From: Gymnorhina tibicen
Lineage: Eukaryota > Chordata > Aves > Passeriformes > Artamidae
Direction of reading: 5' to 3'
Length of the DNA stretch: 64,000 bases
Assembly: GCA_013399875.1 (NCBI GenBank)
Contig: VXAZ01001045.1
Location: 124,001-188,000, forward strand
Shown here: positions 1 to 11,752 of the stretch, one piece after another
How the letters are laid out: every line of letters begins with the position of its first letter
How positions within the stretch are numbered: position 1 is the first letter of the stretch
The notes under the pieces: model-generated
What the model was told of the DNA's origin: nothing
Databases searched by the model: none
What the model saw: only the letters and a program-made list of their open reading frames with translations
Program-made: the position numbers and the translations under genes

Positions 1-2835
1 GAAGTTGATTTTGGAGTCAGGTCCCCATGGGAAACCTGGGAGCAGCTCCTTATCCCTCGGGCTATCTCAGACTCCAGCAGAGCCCAGCTCCTGTGGCTGC
101 ACACAGCTCTGTCCCACTGCTTTGGGCTGTCACTCCTGAACATGTTCCTTCAGATGCTTCAGGACAGCCTGAAGCAGCCAAGGCTGCCACATGCCACCAC
201 ATCCCCAGGCATGCAGAAGAGTGGTTTAATTCAGTGGTTTCATTTAATAATTTAAACCTTATTAAGGCTACCTGAAACCACAGGATTGAGTCCTGGCTCC
301 ACTGAAGCTGGCTGGGGGCTCAAGTGGAAGAACGTGGCAGAACTTGCTACTTTTCCAGGCACTCCTGTGGTAGGACTCACAGTTACATCTGAATCTGCTC
401 TGCTATTTTCCTTTTCAAATATCTGTCCCTTTTGCTTGTATGAGTCATCAACTGCTGTATTTCCCTACCAGATTAGACGGTTCCTCTCACTGTAGTTTTG
501 GGCTTTTGCAGCTGAATGGGACCCAGGAGACCCAAGTATGGAGCATCGGGATCAAAGACACAGTAGAACACAAAAACGGCAGCTGGTGCTCAGCAGACAC
601 CACAAGTCACTTAAAATGTCTTTTGTTTCTTAGCTATTGTTTGGTTAAATGTGATACCTGCAGCTTGAACAATAGGCAGAAGCTGGGTATTGCACTGGTG
701 GGCTGTTATGGAGTGCAAGGTGAGGTTTCAGTGTGGGAGGCCAGAGGCAGCACATTTGCCTAGAAAGCCCTGGTAATGTCCTTCCAGGCGGCCCCTTAGC
801 TGAGCTCCCAAGGAGCCACACAAATGATGTTTATTGCATTTCTTTGAGCCTGTACTGGGGAAGTTTATTTAAACAATTTGGTGCAGGGAAAAGTGGATGT
901 TGGCAGGGCTTTGGGTTCCAGCCATGAGTAGATGGAGCTGTGGGAGTGCTGCTCCCAGAGAGAGGTCCAGGCCACCCACAGTGGGCTCTTCTTCCTTCCA
1001 CACCAAGGTGTGCTGGGCCCTGAGGAGAGGCCTTCAAACCTTCATTGAGTCAGATAGGTTGTTTCTGGGATGCTCAAGCTGGATGCAAGTGTCCCACTGC
1101 CCAACTCACAGATCAATGTCCCCATAACCTGCTGGGACCCCAGTTCCACCCTATCTGGGCATTGTGTTGTGCCCCCTCTACTCTTCAGAGAGCAGAGGAC
1201 AAGAAACCGGGCATTTTCAGACACTTTAGCAACTGCTTTCTCAAAGCTTGTGATGATGCTCCAAAGTGAGTTACTCTTTGTATGCACCAGTCCAGAGCTT
1301 TTTGGATGCACCAAGTGAACGAACTGTGAATTCCTTCTTTTTTTTCCCCATTAAGTTCCTCTGTTCTGAAGCTGAATTGAGTTTTCTGATCTAATTGTCC
1401 TTCCCTTTCCAAAGAAATAGAATGTCTTTTAAAAATTGCCTGTACTTTTATACACCCAACATCTGGTTTTGGTAAAAATTCTGTAACTTTTTAAATGCTA
1501 CTTGTAGTCTAGAGGAAGGGAGGGTGATATTTAGTAGAAGATCTTTGCCTTCATTTTTTAGGAAAAAAACCCCATCCATTACTTCTGCTGCTGGCAATTG
1601 AGAAAGCAGTTGGGCTGAACTTTTAAGTGAACAAACACTTATGGATCTATTTATACCTGCCCTGAAGCAGACTACCATAGGTGGAAACGCTGTAATTATT
1701 TCCTCTCCGTGGTTTCCACTGTCCTATAAAGATCTCCTGGAGCAGCTTGTTAACAAGTTAACTGCTGCACATGGTGAAATTAGAATCAAGTCCTTATTAA
1801 CAACCAAACCAAATTGACTAAAAATTACTAAAACTAGCAGTAGCAAAGGTGAGAGGAGCTGCTCTGAGACAGCTTTTGCTGCTTAGCCCCATCTATCTAA
1901 GAAGGCTGAGAATTACATATGACAAATGTGGTTGGCAGTTGAGGGGGGACAGGGATCTGAGAGGGAGTGATGGGGAGATGCAACATCAGGTTTTCCTGTG
2001 TTCCTTTTTCCATCACTGCTTGTTTCCAAATTAATTCCTCTCCCTAAAGAGTTCCTCTCTTTTGTTATGATCCCACTCTTCTCCCACCCCCTTCTCCCTT
2101 ACTTCATTTCTCAGAAGATGATGTCCTCTGCTCACCATCCAGGTTAACTCTAGTTTCAATATCAAAGATCATTTAGGCTGAAAATAGTTTTTACTGGGCC
2201 CATGTTACAACCCAGGAGTGCCTGGTCACCAGATAGGATCTCCAGCTGCTCCTCAGTCAGGGTTATCCATGTTCCATGGCCTCAAGCCATTGCGCTTCAT
2301 CGCAACTCAGGAGGGTCATGGACTTGGTTACAGTTGATTATGGACCAATGGGAGGAGCTGAAGAAACAGGAAAAAAAAATCATTAATATTCATCCAGACA
2401 GCCTGTTCTTTAGAGATTTTTAGTTTTCATGGAATGTTTTTTGGGTTTTTTGAAGTGACATTAAATAGTTACCGCTTTATGTTAATTAGGAAATGGCCAG
2501 CTGTGATATTTACTGTTGCCTTCTGGGGTACAGAGTCCAAATGACTCACTTATGAAAATCAGCCTTATACTGTTCAGAAGTATGAAATGTGGCCCTTCAG
2601 CTCCACACATGAAGTAATGATGCTTCTGGAGCAAGAGAATGGATGTGCTACAAATCCCAGTGCTGTGAACTTCTGCCTCCCCTGCAGGACAAGGGAACAG
2701 CACCCTAAGCTGTGAACAGGTAGAGGGTCTGGAATAGCCTGGATGGAGTCAGGTGTGCTCTGTGTCTTAGTGACCCCCTAAATGTCCAAGAGCATCTTTA
2801 CTTTGGGAAGATCTTTTTAAAAGCATCTTTACTTT
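1..2835. other. Unassigned non-coding stretch, GC-richer at the left edge
   Basis: No gene or known repeat is recognised. The first 1.3 kb is richer in G and C than most of the window and carries several overlapping open frames of 60-107 codons on both strands. None has a recognisable motif, and their mutual overlap suggests chance frames in GC-richer DNA. Between about 2130 and 2420 there is a CCAAT-containing segment followed by an A-run, which has the flavour of an old LTR but lacks clear ends. The short unit agcatctttacttt occurs twice, near 2791 and 2822, just before the CR1 tail. Confidence 0.5.
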
Positions 2836-2936
2836 GTGCAACCTGATCTGGGTAAGCCAGCATTAGCACGGGGCTGGATCAGACACCTCCAGAGGTCCCT
2901 ACCAGCCCCAACCATTCTGTGATCCTGTGAGAAGTA
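2836..2936 (+). mobile_element. CR1 LINE 3' tail fragment
   Basis: This is the terminal part of a chicken-repeat-1 (CR1) non-LTR retrotransposon in sense orientation. It starts with the end of the ORF2 region (gcaacctgatct), passes the typical ggtcccta-ccagcccc segment and ends in the family's 3' hallmark ccattctgtgatcctgtga. CR1 copies lack a poly(A) tail and end in a short octamer-like repeat instead, as seen here. Heavy 5' truncation is normal for the family. Internal differences suggest an old copy with no coding capacity. Confidence 0.82.
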
Positions 2937-5900
2937 AAGTGGAGTTAAGAAAAGCATCCTAAGTTCTGTGGCAGGATACACTCAGTTGCTTCGTAGTTAA
3001 GATGTATATGCAGCCTCCATGAGTATGAAAGACATCCCGGTAGGAAGCTTCAGTACCAGATGCTTGACCAGCCACATTGCTTAATTGTTGGTTTGTTTCT
3101 TACCCTAGATAGGATCACTCCAACTAGCAAGGCCTGGGACAAAGCCCAGAGTTTGAATAAGTTTGTTTTGACACGAGTCTCCGGAGGAAGTGTAGGAAGG
3201 ATGGAACGCGGGTGTTGTGTTAAACCACACAGTTTAGGCCCCCTGCCGGCAAGTCACCCTCACACCCCTCCACATGGCAGCTCCGGCAGTGTCACTTATC
3301 CCCCAGTCTCCTTTTATAGTAAAACCACCCCAGTGGGATACAGCACAATCCTGTCATTATTCCAGAGAGCTTAGGACAAAAACCACATGACAGTAATGAT
3401 GATGCAGGAAGCAGGGAGAAAAAGTGCTGTGATGGGCCCTCAGCAGCATGGCTGAGTCAGCCTCCCTGTGCTCTGCTGTGGGGGCCTGGGCCCTGGCAAA
3501 GGTGTGGAGGAGACCAGGTGAGCTGGTGGTATCTTCTAGTCCCGGTAACAGCCAGTTACAATCATCCCAATGGATCAACCACCCCTAGTCCACGTGGGGC
3601 TGTATATCTTATCGCAGCCATCCAGTCCTCTGTTAGCTTACCTACATTTAACTCTGCATGAATCACGCTTTAAAGCTGCAGCTGTCAATGTAACATTTAT
3701 AATACTTCTAAGATGAACCATAATGCAAGCAGTTAGCAGAGCGTTTTCAGTGAAGATTTGCTGGTAGGTTACTCTGCCTTCAGAGAAAAGGAGCAGATCC
3801 AGCAAACTGACCTGGCAGTTGCCCTCTGCATACTTAACCCTCAGTTCTTTATGTATCACATGCACTGTAATCTTGTTTTTTCTGACATTTCTCAGATGCA
3901 CTAATCCTTTCATCTGGTGAGATCAAATCTGAACTCTCACTGATTTTATGCTAAGGCAACCCATGGGCCTTAGACAGTAACTTCTGTTCCCTGCCTGTAA
4001 TTGGTCAGTTGTGGTTTCTGTCTATTTCCTCAATGTAAAAGTACATTTTACTGATTAATTCACCTACTAAATCTGACTCAAACATGCTGTTTCACATCTG
4101 TTTCAACCTATTGGCCTATGTGTAGTTATTCTGAATGTATACTAAAGTAAATCACATTACTAGAGGGATATACTTTCTTTCATCAAAGGGCTAAAAGGAA
4201 GACTGTGCTGCCAGTCCTGTCACTGGAGGATGTACCCCCATAAATGCTTTGTGAATTAGACAGGAGAACAAGAGGCTGCTGTCAATAATGTAGTGTGTTG
4301 TGCCTGTCTGTCACCGACAAAGGAAAAGTATCTTCCAGTTCCAACAAGAGCTGAGATTCTTCACAGGCAGAATAAATTAAAGAGCAAAAGACACTTTGTA
4401 GTCCACAGGAACATATGACTATTGACAAGGCACTAGCAAAATTTTTCTAGTCAGGTGCAACTGATATTGCCTTCAGTATTCTTTTTCTTTTGTAGACAGC
4501 AATGTTCCCCAGTTCCCTCTGTTAATGGAGACAAAAAAGCTTTAGAAGTAGGTAGAAAATGTGGCTGGTTTTCTAAAATGCTTACTGGAGATTTTAGGGA
4601 AGCAAGTTCCTGTCAGTAATATTTATGAAAAAAAATTGTAAAGGAATTGATTTTGTTGAATTTCCCAAAATTGTACAACACTTAATCCCATGAGTAGTCC
4701 CAGGAAAGTAGATTGTGCTTCTCAGATATCCTGGTTTTAATTTCTAACAGGTATAATTGGGTTGCATATTACATTGAATTTGTAGAAATGGGGTATTTTC
4801 TTACTGATATCTGCTTGGTACGTCTAGTGGCTCTGCAAAAGTTACAGAAAACTATTCATTTGTCTTCTATTTGTCTTTTTTTTTCTCTGTAGCTTTCACT
4901 TCTCAGTTCACCACAGCCCTCTCTTTTTCTCACATGTTTTATCTCCATGGTATTTTTGAACCATGATATATTAGATATAAAAATGATCTGAAACTGCCAA
5001 CCACTGAAATAAAATATCTTATGTATATCAGGATATGATTCTCTCTTCTTGTTGTAGATTTATATGTATACTCCCCACCCAGTCAATGAGATGCATGTGT
5101 CTCTGGTGTTTGGGTACTTTCTGAACATGTAGTAAATATTATTCCTGGCACGTGTGTTACTGATTGTTTCCAGAATGAAGAAAACATAAGGCAGCATCAT
5201 TATGTCTGGTAGATGCAGGCCACACTCCCAACAGTGGTCTTGTTTCTATAAATTAGTTAAATGGTTTCCAGAGAATGATGTGCCGAACTATTTGGGACAC
5301 ATTTCTTTTAAGAAAATGATGAAAGGATTTCCAAGTAGTTCCAAATGGTCCAAATTTGCCTTGTTTAACATTCAGGAATACTAGTCACCTGGAAAGTATC
5401 TATAAAAGATTGAGGCTGTGACAGAGTAATTTACTTTTATTTAATCTTTACTTTGATTCTAAGCACTGCATTTGTGCCTAATAAGGCATTACCATATTAA
5501 TAAGGATTTAATATAAAGTCATGAATAGAATAATTTTGTTTATGGCTTAAATCTGTATGAAATGTTTCTTTACCTACATTTGCATTTTAAAGAACTGCTC
5601 ACCTTTTGTTCAGATATAAAATTGTTGCCTCATTCTGGCAGAGAATACAGGATATTTTTGGTAAAATGGTAAATCTCAGACTTCATCTGAATAAAAAGTA
5701 AAGTTCTCTAATGAATGTTATTTTTTTTGCTGATGGCATAAAGAAGCTAACAGAAAGCATCTGATTACTCTGAATTGCTTTATTTCCCACCAGTTAAAAA
5801 AAGGAATAAGAACAAAGTGATAGAAATATTAGAAAATTATCAAGGTTCACAGGATTGCCTAGGGCAACATATCAAATAGAGAAGAAACATAGCCTTTGTT

Positions 5901-7710
5901 TTCATCTTTAATTTTGTATCCTGAAAACAATTTGTTTGCAAGATACCTCCAGAATGAATGTTTCTTGTCCTTAAGGAAACTGGTTTTCACTGCATTTGCA
6001 ATATCTGATTGGGTGACATTGAGATCTGTCATTATTTCAAATTATTATAATGGTCTCTATTGCAATCTGAAGAACAAACCGAGGAGAGAATTCTTTGAGC
6101 AGCAAGAGTTGAGCAGCACTTAACTCTGTCCACATAGAAACAGATTTTTTGTGTTGATAGGAAGCTGTACGCTTTCCTGTAAAAGAAAATATGAATGTTC
6201 CAAAAGCTAACTTTTTTGATTTAATATGACCAGAAGGAATGAGGCAATGACAAACATGTTTTTCTAATATTTATTCCCTAGTTTCTGGTGATCTGGAATT
6301 TCTCAATATCCTTAAGTTAGGGATTTCCTAGTGTTTCCTAGATATACAGAGAATATACAAAAATGTATCTCTTGTGAATTAGTGCATCCCATCTAAATTC
6401 AGAAATTGGTTTATGTAAGTTTAATTAATTTTTAATGTCTATTTTTTAATATGTATTTGTGTTTAGACAGCAGCATAAAATGTTAACCTAAGAAAATATA
6501 GAAGGAAAAATTTGCTGACTCTGAGTGTGATTTGCTTACATTGTTCTCATGAACAAATATTAATGGTTATTGTCCTGATAAAATCTGTACCTGGTAACTC
6601 AGACCTTAACCTTTAACAGGCTTGCTGATTGCCAAATATTTTATATATATCTAAGCTAAGAAGTGACATAACTAAGTGAGAAGAAAGTCAACAGTTCATT
6701 CAAATTCCAAAGAGAAAACAAAATACTGGAGAATCAGGAAATGAATTGAGACATGTCTCCAGGAATCAACACATTCTTTTCAAACTCCTTTTCGAGAGAA
6801 GGTTGCCAAATTTCTCAGAGCTACATCTTGACCCTGCTTTGGGATTATTTTATTCTGTGCTTTTGCAAAGAAAAAGATTTATTTTTTCCCAATTCACGGG
6901 TGAACTGGCTGTTTGTCAAAGTCATACTTTCAGGTAAAAGCTCAGCACAAAGCATAGCTAGCAATTTGTATTACCAGACCCATGTTGCTTTTGTTGCTGT
7001 TGCAGACAACGTGGACTTTCATTATAAACCTGCTTCATAACACAAACTTTTTCTTCCCCAACTACTAATCCCATAGCCTTTCATTAAAATCCTCCTTTAA
7101 AAGTGCAACACTGAAATAATAATGATCAGCAATGCCAGAGACTGACTTAATCTCTAAACAGTGCCAGCAGCTTTCAGAACAGCTCAATGTGCTAGTTACT
7201 TCATACACTTTTGCAGTCTCCTGGCTGCCTGGAGAGGAAGAAGAGCTTTACTACCTTGTCATGTCAGTGCTTGCTCAAGAAGTTCTTATGTCTCTGGTCA
7301 TATGAGTCATAGAAGCTAGACTACTTTTGCCCAATATTTAAAATTATTAGATTAAAGCTCCCTTAAAAACTTCTCCTTGGTTCTATATGAGCCTTGACTA
7401 GGAAGAATAGATTCTGCTTTCCCCATTCCCCTACAGTACAACCTGAAGCAGAGTGGATAAGTGGCAACCGGATAGAGACGTTTTCTCCATCTGACTTGCT
7501 ATGCTTCATGTAGTCAGATAATTTATTGCACAGAGAGAGAAAATACATTGCTATTAACACTTCTGAGTCAGTGCTTTCAATACTGAGGTCAGGGTACACT
7601 GAGATCAGCCATCTTGGCCATTTGTCCCATGTAATCTGAAAATGGATCCCAGAACTGACATTTAATTTTAACATAAAAAGGCTGGATTACTCATTATTTC
7701 ACTGAATAGA
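2937..7710. other. Unassigned AT-rich stretch with one CpG-bearing block
   Basis: No gene recognised. From about 3160 to 3580 the base composition rises in G and C and several CpGs survive, with a TATA motif listed separately. The remainder, 3600-7700, is AT-rich and CpG-poor, with many stop codons in all frames and only short chance open frames. No tandem repeat or LTR ends were seen. Confidence 0.5.
3160..3330 (-). promoter_or_regulatory. TATA-bearing CpG block, possible promoter or LTR remnant (minus strand)
   Basis: Read on the minus strand, positions 3318 down to 3311 spell TATAAAAG, followed downstream by about 140 bases with several CpGs (ccgg, gccggc, cgcg), unusual for this window. 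A core promoter, or the U3/R part of an old LTR, would look like this. No AATAAA was found at the expected distance and no TG...CA termini were recognised, so the assignment is open. A chance TATA motif in a GC-richer patch is also possible. Confidence 0.25.
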
Positions 7711-8668
7711 TGAGTTTGGATTGTCTAGTCCCGGGATTATCTAGTCCATCTTTCCTGCTCAAGCAGAGTCCATTACAGCACGTTGCTCTGTGTTGCATCC
7801 AGTCAGGTTTTGAGTATCTCCAGAAATGGAGACTCCACAAACTCCCTGGGGAGCCTGTTACAGTGCTGAGTCACCCTCACAGTAAAAAAGTTTCCTGATG
7901 TTCATAGATTCATGTTCATGCCTTTGTCCTCTCAGTGAATACTACTGAGAAGTGTCTGTCTCACTCTTCTTTATTTTTCCCTTTATGCAATGGGGAAAAT
8001 AATTTACGCACATGGATAAGATCCTCTCTGGACCTTCTCTTCTCCAGGCTGGATAGTTCCAGCTCTTGCAGCCTCTCCCTGTGTATAAGATATTCCATTC
8101 ATTTAATTCCCTTTGTGGTCCTTTGCTGCACTTACTCCACTATGTCTATTTTGTTATGGGAAGCCCAGAACAGATCCCAGCACTCCAGCTAAGTCTCACC
8201 AGTGTTGAGCAAAGAGGAAGGATCACTTTCTTAGACCTGCTGGCAATGTTTTGCCTAATGTAGTCTAGGCTGTTACTGTCTTTCATTGCCACAAGGGCAC
8301 ACTACAGGCTCATGGTCAACATGTTGTCCACCTGGAATGAAAGGTCTTCTTTTGTCAGACTTCTTTCCAGCCACTTAACAATCAGCCTGTGCAAGTACAG
8401 GGCTTATTCCTCCTCAGGTGGCCTCCTCAGGTGTAGGACCTTGCTTTTCCCTTTGCTGAACTCTGTGTATTCTTCTCTGTTCCTGTCTCCATCCTTGTGA
8501 GGTTCCTCTGAATGATGGCACAGCCATCTGGTGTATAAAGCATTCCTCCCAGTTTTGAATCACCTGCAAACTTGCTGAGGGTGCACACTGTCCCGTCATT
8601 CAGATCTTTAACAGAGATGCTGAACACTACAGGAGCCAGCAGTGATCCCTTAGGTGGAGTCCTAATGA
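7711..8668 (-). mobile_element. CR1 LINE, 3' kilobase including the end of reverse transcriptase
   Basis: Reading the minus strand, this covers the last third of CR1 ORF2 and most of the 3' end. A broken frame at 8427-8717 keeps the string LSKFAGDSKLGG, the family's FADD catalytic block with the first aspartate replaced by glycine (8558-8570). Further on come the characteristic segments for a lead to cacaagggcacac, ctggagaagagaagg and cactgtgagggtg, all in the expected order. Frameshifts and stops interrupt the frame, so it cannot act. The terminal octamer repeat is degraded, so the 3' limit near 7711 is approximate. Confidence 0.88.
8558..8570 (-). pseudogene. Degraded CR1 reverse-transcriptase active-site block
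   Basis: The CR1 RT palm motif F-A-D-D reads F-A-G-D here on the minus strand. Loss of one of the two metal-binding aspartates would inactivate the enzyme even if the frame were whole. It lies within the larger CR1 copy at 7711-8668. Confidence 0.6.
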
Positions 8669-11600
8669 CAGGATTAGGATTTTTCAGTCCTAGAAAATGG
8701 ATAACTCTTCTATTCAAAAGAAGAAAAAAAAAAATCCTTTTTGAGATCTGACATGGATATGGGTAAAGTCATTCATACTCTTTTGAAGTACTTGATATTT
8801 ATTTACATAATTTGTAGTGCATACATGTACTGCAGACTATCTTAATTATTTACTCTTGTAGATGCCTGTGAGTCTAGAGATGCACTTGAGAAAAACAGTC
8901 TTTCTGTTCTTTTTCTTAGGGATTCTTATCAGATATAATTTTCACCAGATCCAGTTCTGGGATGGGGAAAAAGAGGCATTAACAGAGAATGTTCTGAAAT
9001 GGAATGAACTGGGAACCGGTAAATCTGTTTGTTTTCAGATATTTCTGTCCCTAGATGCTCACATCTTTTCCATCAGAGTAAAGGAGTTCCTACTTAAGTT
9101 AGAATCATTCTTACAACAGAACAATAGGAAGAAAAATTTAGGGACACTTACAAGAAACCATGACTTTTTGGTACATTAAAAACTGAGCTGGAAAGCAACT
9201 TTTGCAGATTATGTAAATAACAAAAGTTTTTAAATAGATTTTTCTCCTTCCATGATATTAAAGAGTTTTTCAATATGCAAACTTATTTAATTTCCAAATT
9301 GTATTGAGTGGGGTATCTTGAAATCATGCAAGCACAAATAGTTATCTGTTGTCATACCATGACATTGCAACATGTTAAAATCAACTTGTCTCTTGAGCCT
9401 CCTACCTGCACTACGCTACCCCTGTGCCTTAGATTTGTTGGAATGAGTTTCAAGAGTTAAAGGAGAGGGGACTTAGGTTTCTTCAGCAGATTGGCCTGTC
9501 TGGAACAGTCAGGTTATCAGCATTACAGGTGTTCCCGTAGAGGATGACTGGATAAATCCCAGTTTTTAAGAGATTCAGATAAAATAATTTATCTGAGGAA
9601 ATAAGGCTGGGCATTCAATTTATGCTCTGCAACACTGCAGTTTGCAGTACATAAAGAACCTGACCTCCAAACTCTAAAGCTTACAAAGGGCAAGTTTGCC
9701 ACATTTAAAATCTAGAGACCTTAGGTTTATCAGTCTTATTATGTTGAAAGGGATGGACTATGTCATGCACTTTTGCAGTAGAAAGAAGCAAAGAAAAAGT
9801 TGTGCCTAAATAGGAAAGATAAGCCCAGCAATGATCAGATAAGTGGGAAGAGCTAATGACTCAATTAGGATGCTCTAGATAACTGAGTAAGATTTATATC
9901 TGGCAAAGGCTCAGCAGAAAATTGTTTTATAAGTTCTGCAGTGGAAGAATAATTATGCTGTGTTTATAGCAAAGGCGTGTTAGACCTTATCCTGGGTAGC
10001 CTTTTTTACTTACCAGAATTGTTTCTTGATTTCAGTGTGACTTCAGGTCCTTAGCAAGCTAAGAACTATTAACTTCAGATGGAGAGGTGCTCCTCAGAAT
10101 ATGTCATGATTGCTATACTTACTAACATCATCTCTGCCTAGATTGTCACAAAACACAGGCAGTGGTAAAGAGCTGTGGAACTGGTGCCATTTATCTCATT
10201 GTGCACACACATCGAGCCTGGTACACAGGGAGAGATGACCCACAAGCACATCAAAGGAGCTTTGTGTCCTCCCACAGCAGAACACTTTCCCAAGACTGCT
10301 TCTGAAATGTCAACATGTGTGTCACTGTATATTGTTTACCTTTCAGGAACCATCACCCTCCCCAACAAACCAACACTCTTCCCGTGCCAAAAAATCCCTG
10401 AAGATGCTATTCACAGTGGAGTTCCTAGCAAGCTTGATAGACAACACAGATCTGTGGGATTTTATGTCATATTTTACATACGACATCTTTACAGTGGCCT
10501 GGATTGTGCAAACTCTAAGGAAAAACAGTTTTATCCTGGGATCTCAAATCACTGCATAAGCAGATAGAAGTATTACCGTCAAAAATGGAAAAATAGGAAA
10601 ATGGAGGTTTTCTTTGCAAGGTTTTACAGTGGGCTTTTCCTCCACTGGGTATTCCAAATGGGTGCAAGTCTGTAAGTAAAAAGGAGAATTAAGCCACTAA
10701 GCACATAAAGCATTACCATGTAACAGGCAAGTGGACTGGTGTTTTTAACAGACTACATCAAACTGAAATATAAGGCTTGATCATACTGAGTTTGAAAAAG
10801 GTCAACATTTTGGTGTTATAAATCATACTATCCTTAGTGCTTTTAGTTTTGGCTTCCTTAGAATCCTTGCAGAGCAATTGCAATCACAGGGCTGTGAGGA
10901 GGCCAGTTCATTAAATTTCTGACTCAGCTGCTTGCAGATGTTTCAGGCAGGTGTTCTGTGCAAACCAGGGAGTTTGCTTTCTTCTGCAGTGTGTTGCACT
11001 GCGGGTCAGAGGTGACACCTCAGTGGCAAGGTATCAACTGCATGGCAAGTCTCAGAGGTGTTTGTTAAGGGAGAAAAAGAATTCAGTCTCCTTAAAATTT
11101 ATGTACTGCAAAAGATAACTGCACCTGCAGACTGCTGCTCTTATTGGAAACACATGGTTGCTGTTGGAAGAAATATAAAATGCTACTCTGTAGTTCCTGT
11201 TGAGAATATGCAGGAACTCCAAATGATCAGTATTAGACCAGAGATACCTGAATGATTCATGATTCCAATAGTACACAGTTCTGGTAAAAAATGTATGTTT
11301 TTGTCATATGCTTAGGGATTCGTGCAAATCCACATGTGTTTAAAAATTGACTGTGGCCAGTGTTGTGTTACCAGCCAACAGTTGCCTTGCATAATATAAT
11401 CTATGCCAGCAGCCATTCCCAATGACCCAGCTAGTTCATAATTAGGAAAGGTTAGTCCAGTCTTTCCTGGCCACCTGTATGTTGGCTTTGTAACTTTCCA
11501 AATGGAAAGAACAAAGATTCTTCTAGATGCTGGAAATCCTGTAGAATGGACCACCCATGCTAGGGAATCTTCTGCCTAAGAAGACCACGGTAGATTTACA

Positions 11601-11695
11601 GGGTAAAAAAATGTTTTGTTCTTGCTAGAAATAGCCTCCAGCAAACAACAAGTTTTGGTCAGTTCATGTTACATTAGTCAGGTAGAAGCACTATA
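8669..11695. other. Unassigned stretch containing an exon-like segment
   Basis: Mostly unique AT-rich DNA. It contains the exon-like segment at 8920-9018, listed separately. An open frame of 130 codons at 10175-10567 has no recognisable motif and no good donor site. GATA-type motifs recur at about 9817-9890 (three within 75 bases), which could be chance. No repeat family was recognised. Confidence 0.45.
8920..9018 (+). other. Exon-like segment with strong splice signals, unknown gene
   Basis: A long pyrimidine tract ending in cttag directly precedes position 8920, and gtaaat follows position 9018, giving a canonical acceptor and donor around 99 bases. Exactly one of the three frames is open across the segment. 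It spans about 33 codons and includes the string HQIQFWDGEKEAL. The length is a multiple of three, so inclusion would keep frame. I do not recognise the peptide. A loose likeness to the second strand of a fibronectin type III domain (aromatic-W-x-G-E) is speculation. It may be a real internal exon, a non-coding RNA exon or a pseudo-exon; such chance pairs do occur in 64 kb. Confidence 0.3.
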
Positions 11696-11752
11696 ATCAC
11701 AGAATAATTTGTGTTGGAAGGGACATTACAGGTCTTCCAGTGAGCCTACATA
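11696..11752 (-). mobile_element. CR1 LINE extreme 3' end fragment
   Basis: The plus strand begins with aatcacagaataatttgtg and continues with ttggaagggacatta, which is the reverse complement of the CR1 3' terminus. Only about 55 bases are recognisable, which is a typical very short 5'-truncated insertion. It has no coding capacity. Confidence 0.7.

Noticed and set aside
2130..2420. Possible LTR with CCAAT motif and A-rich end
   Set aside because: No TG...CA ends, target duplication or clear polyadenylation signal could be placed.
10175..10567. 130-codon open frame on the plus strand, the longest in the window
   Set aside because: No recognisable domain, no signal peptide and no convincing splice donor. 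The length is within chance expectation for 64 kb in six frames.
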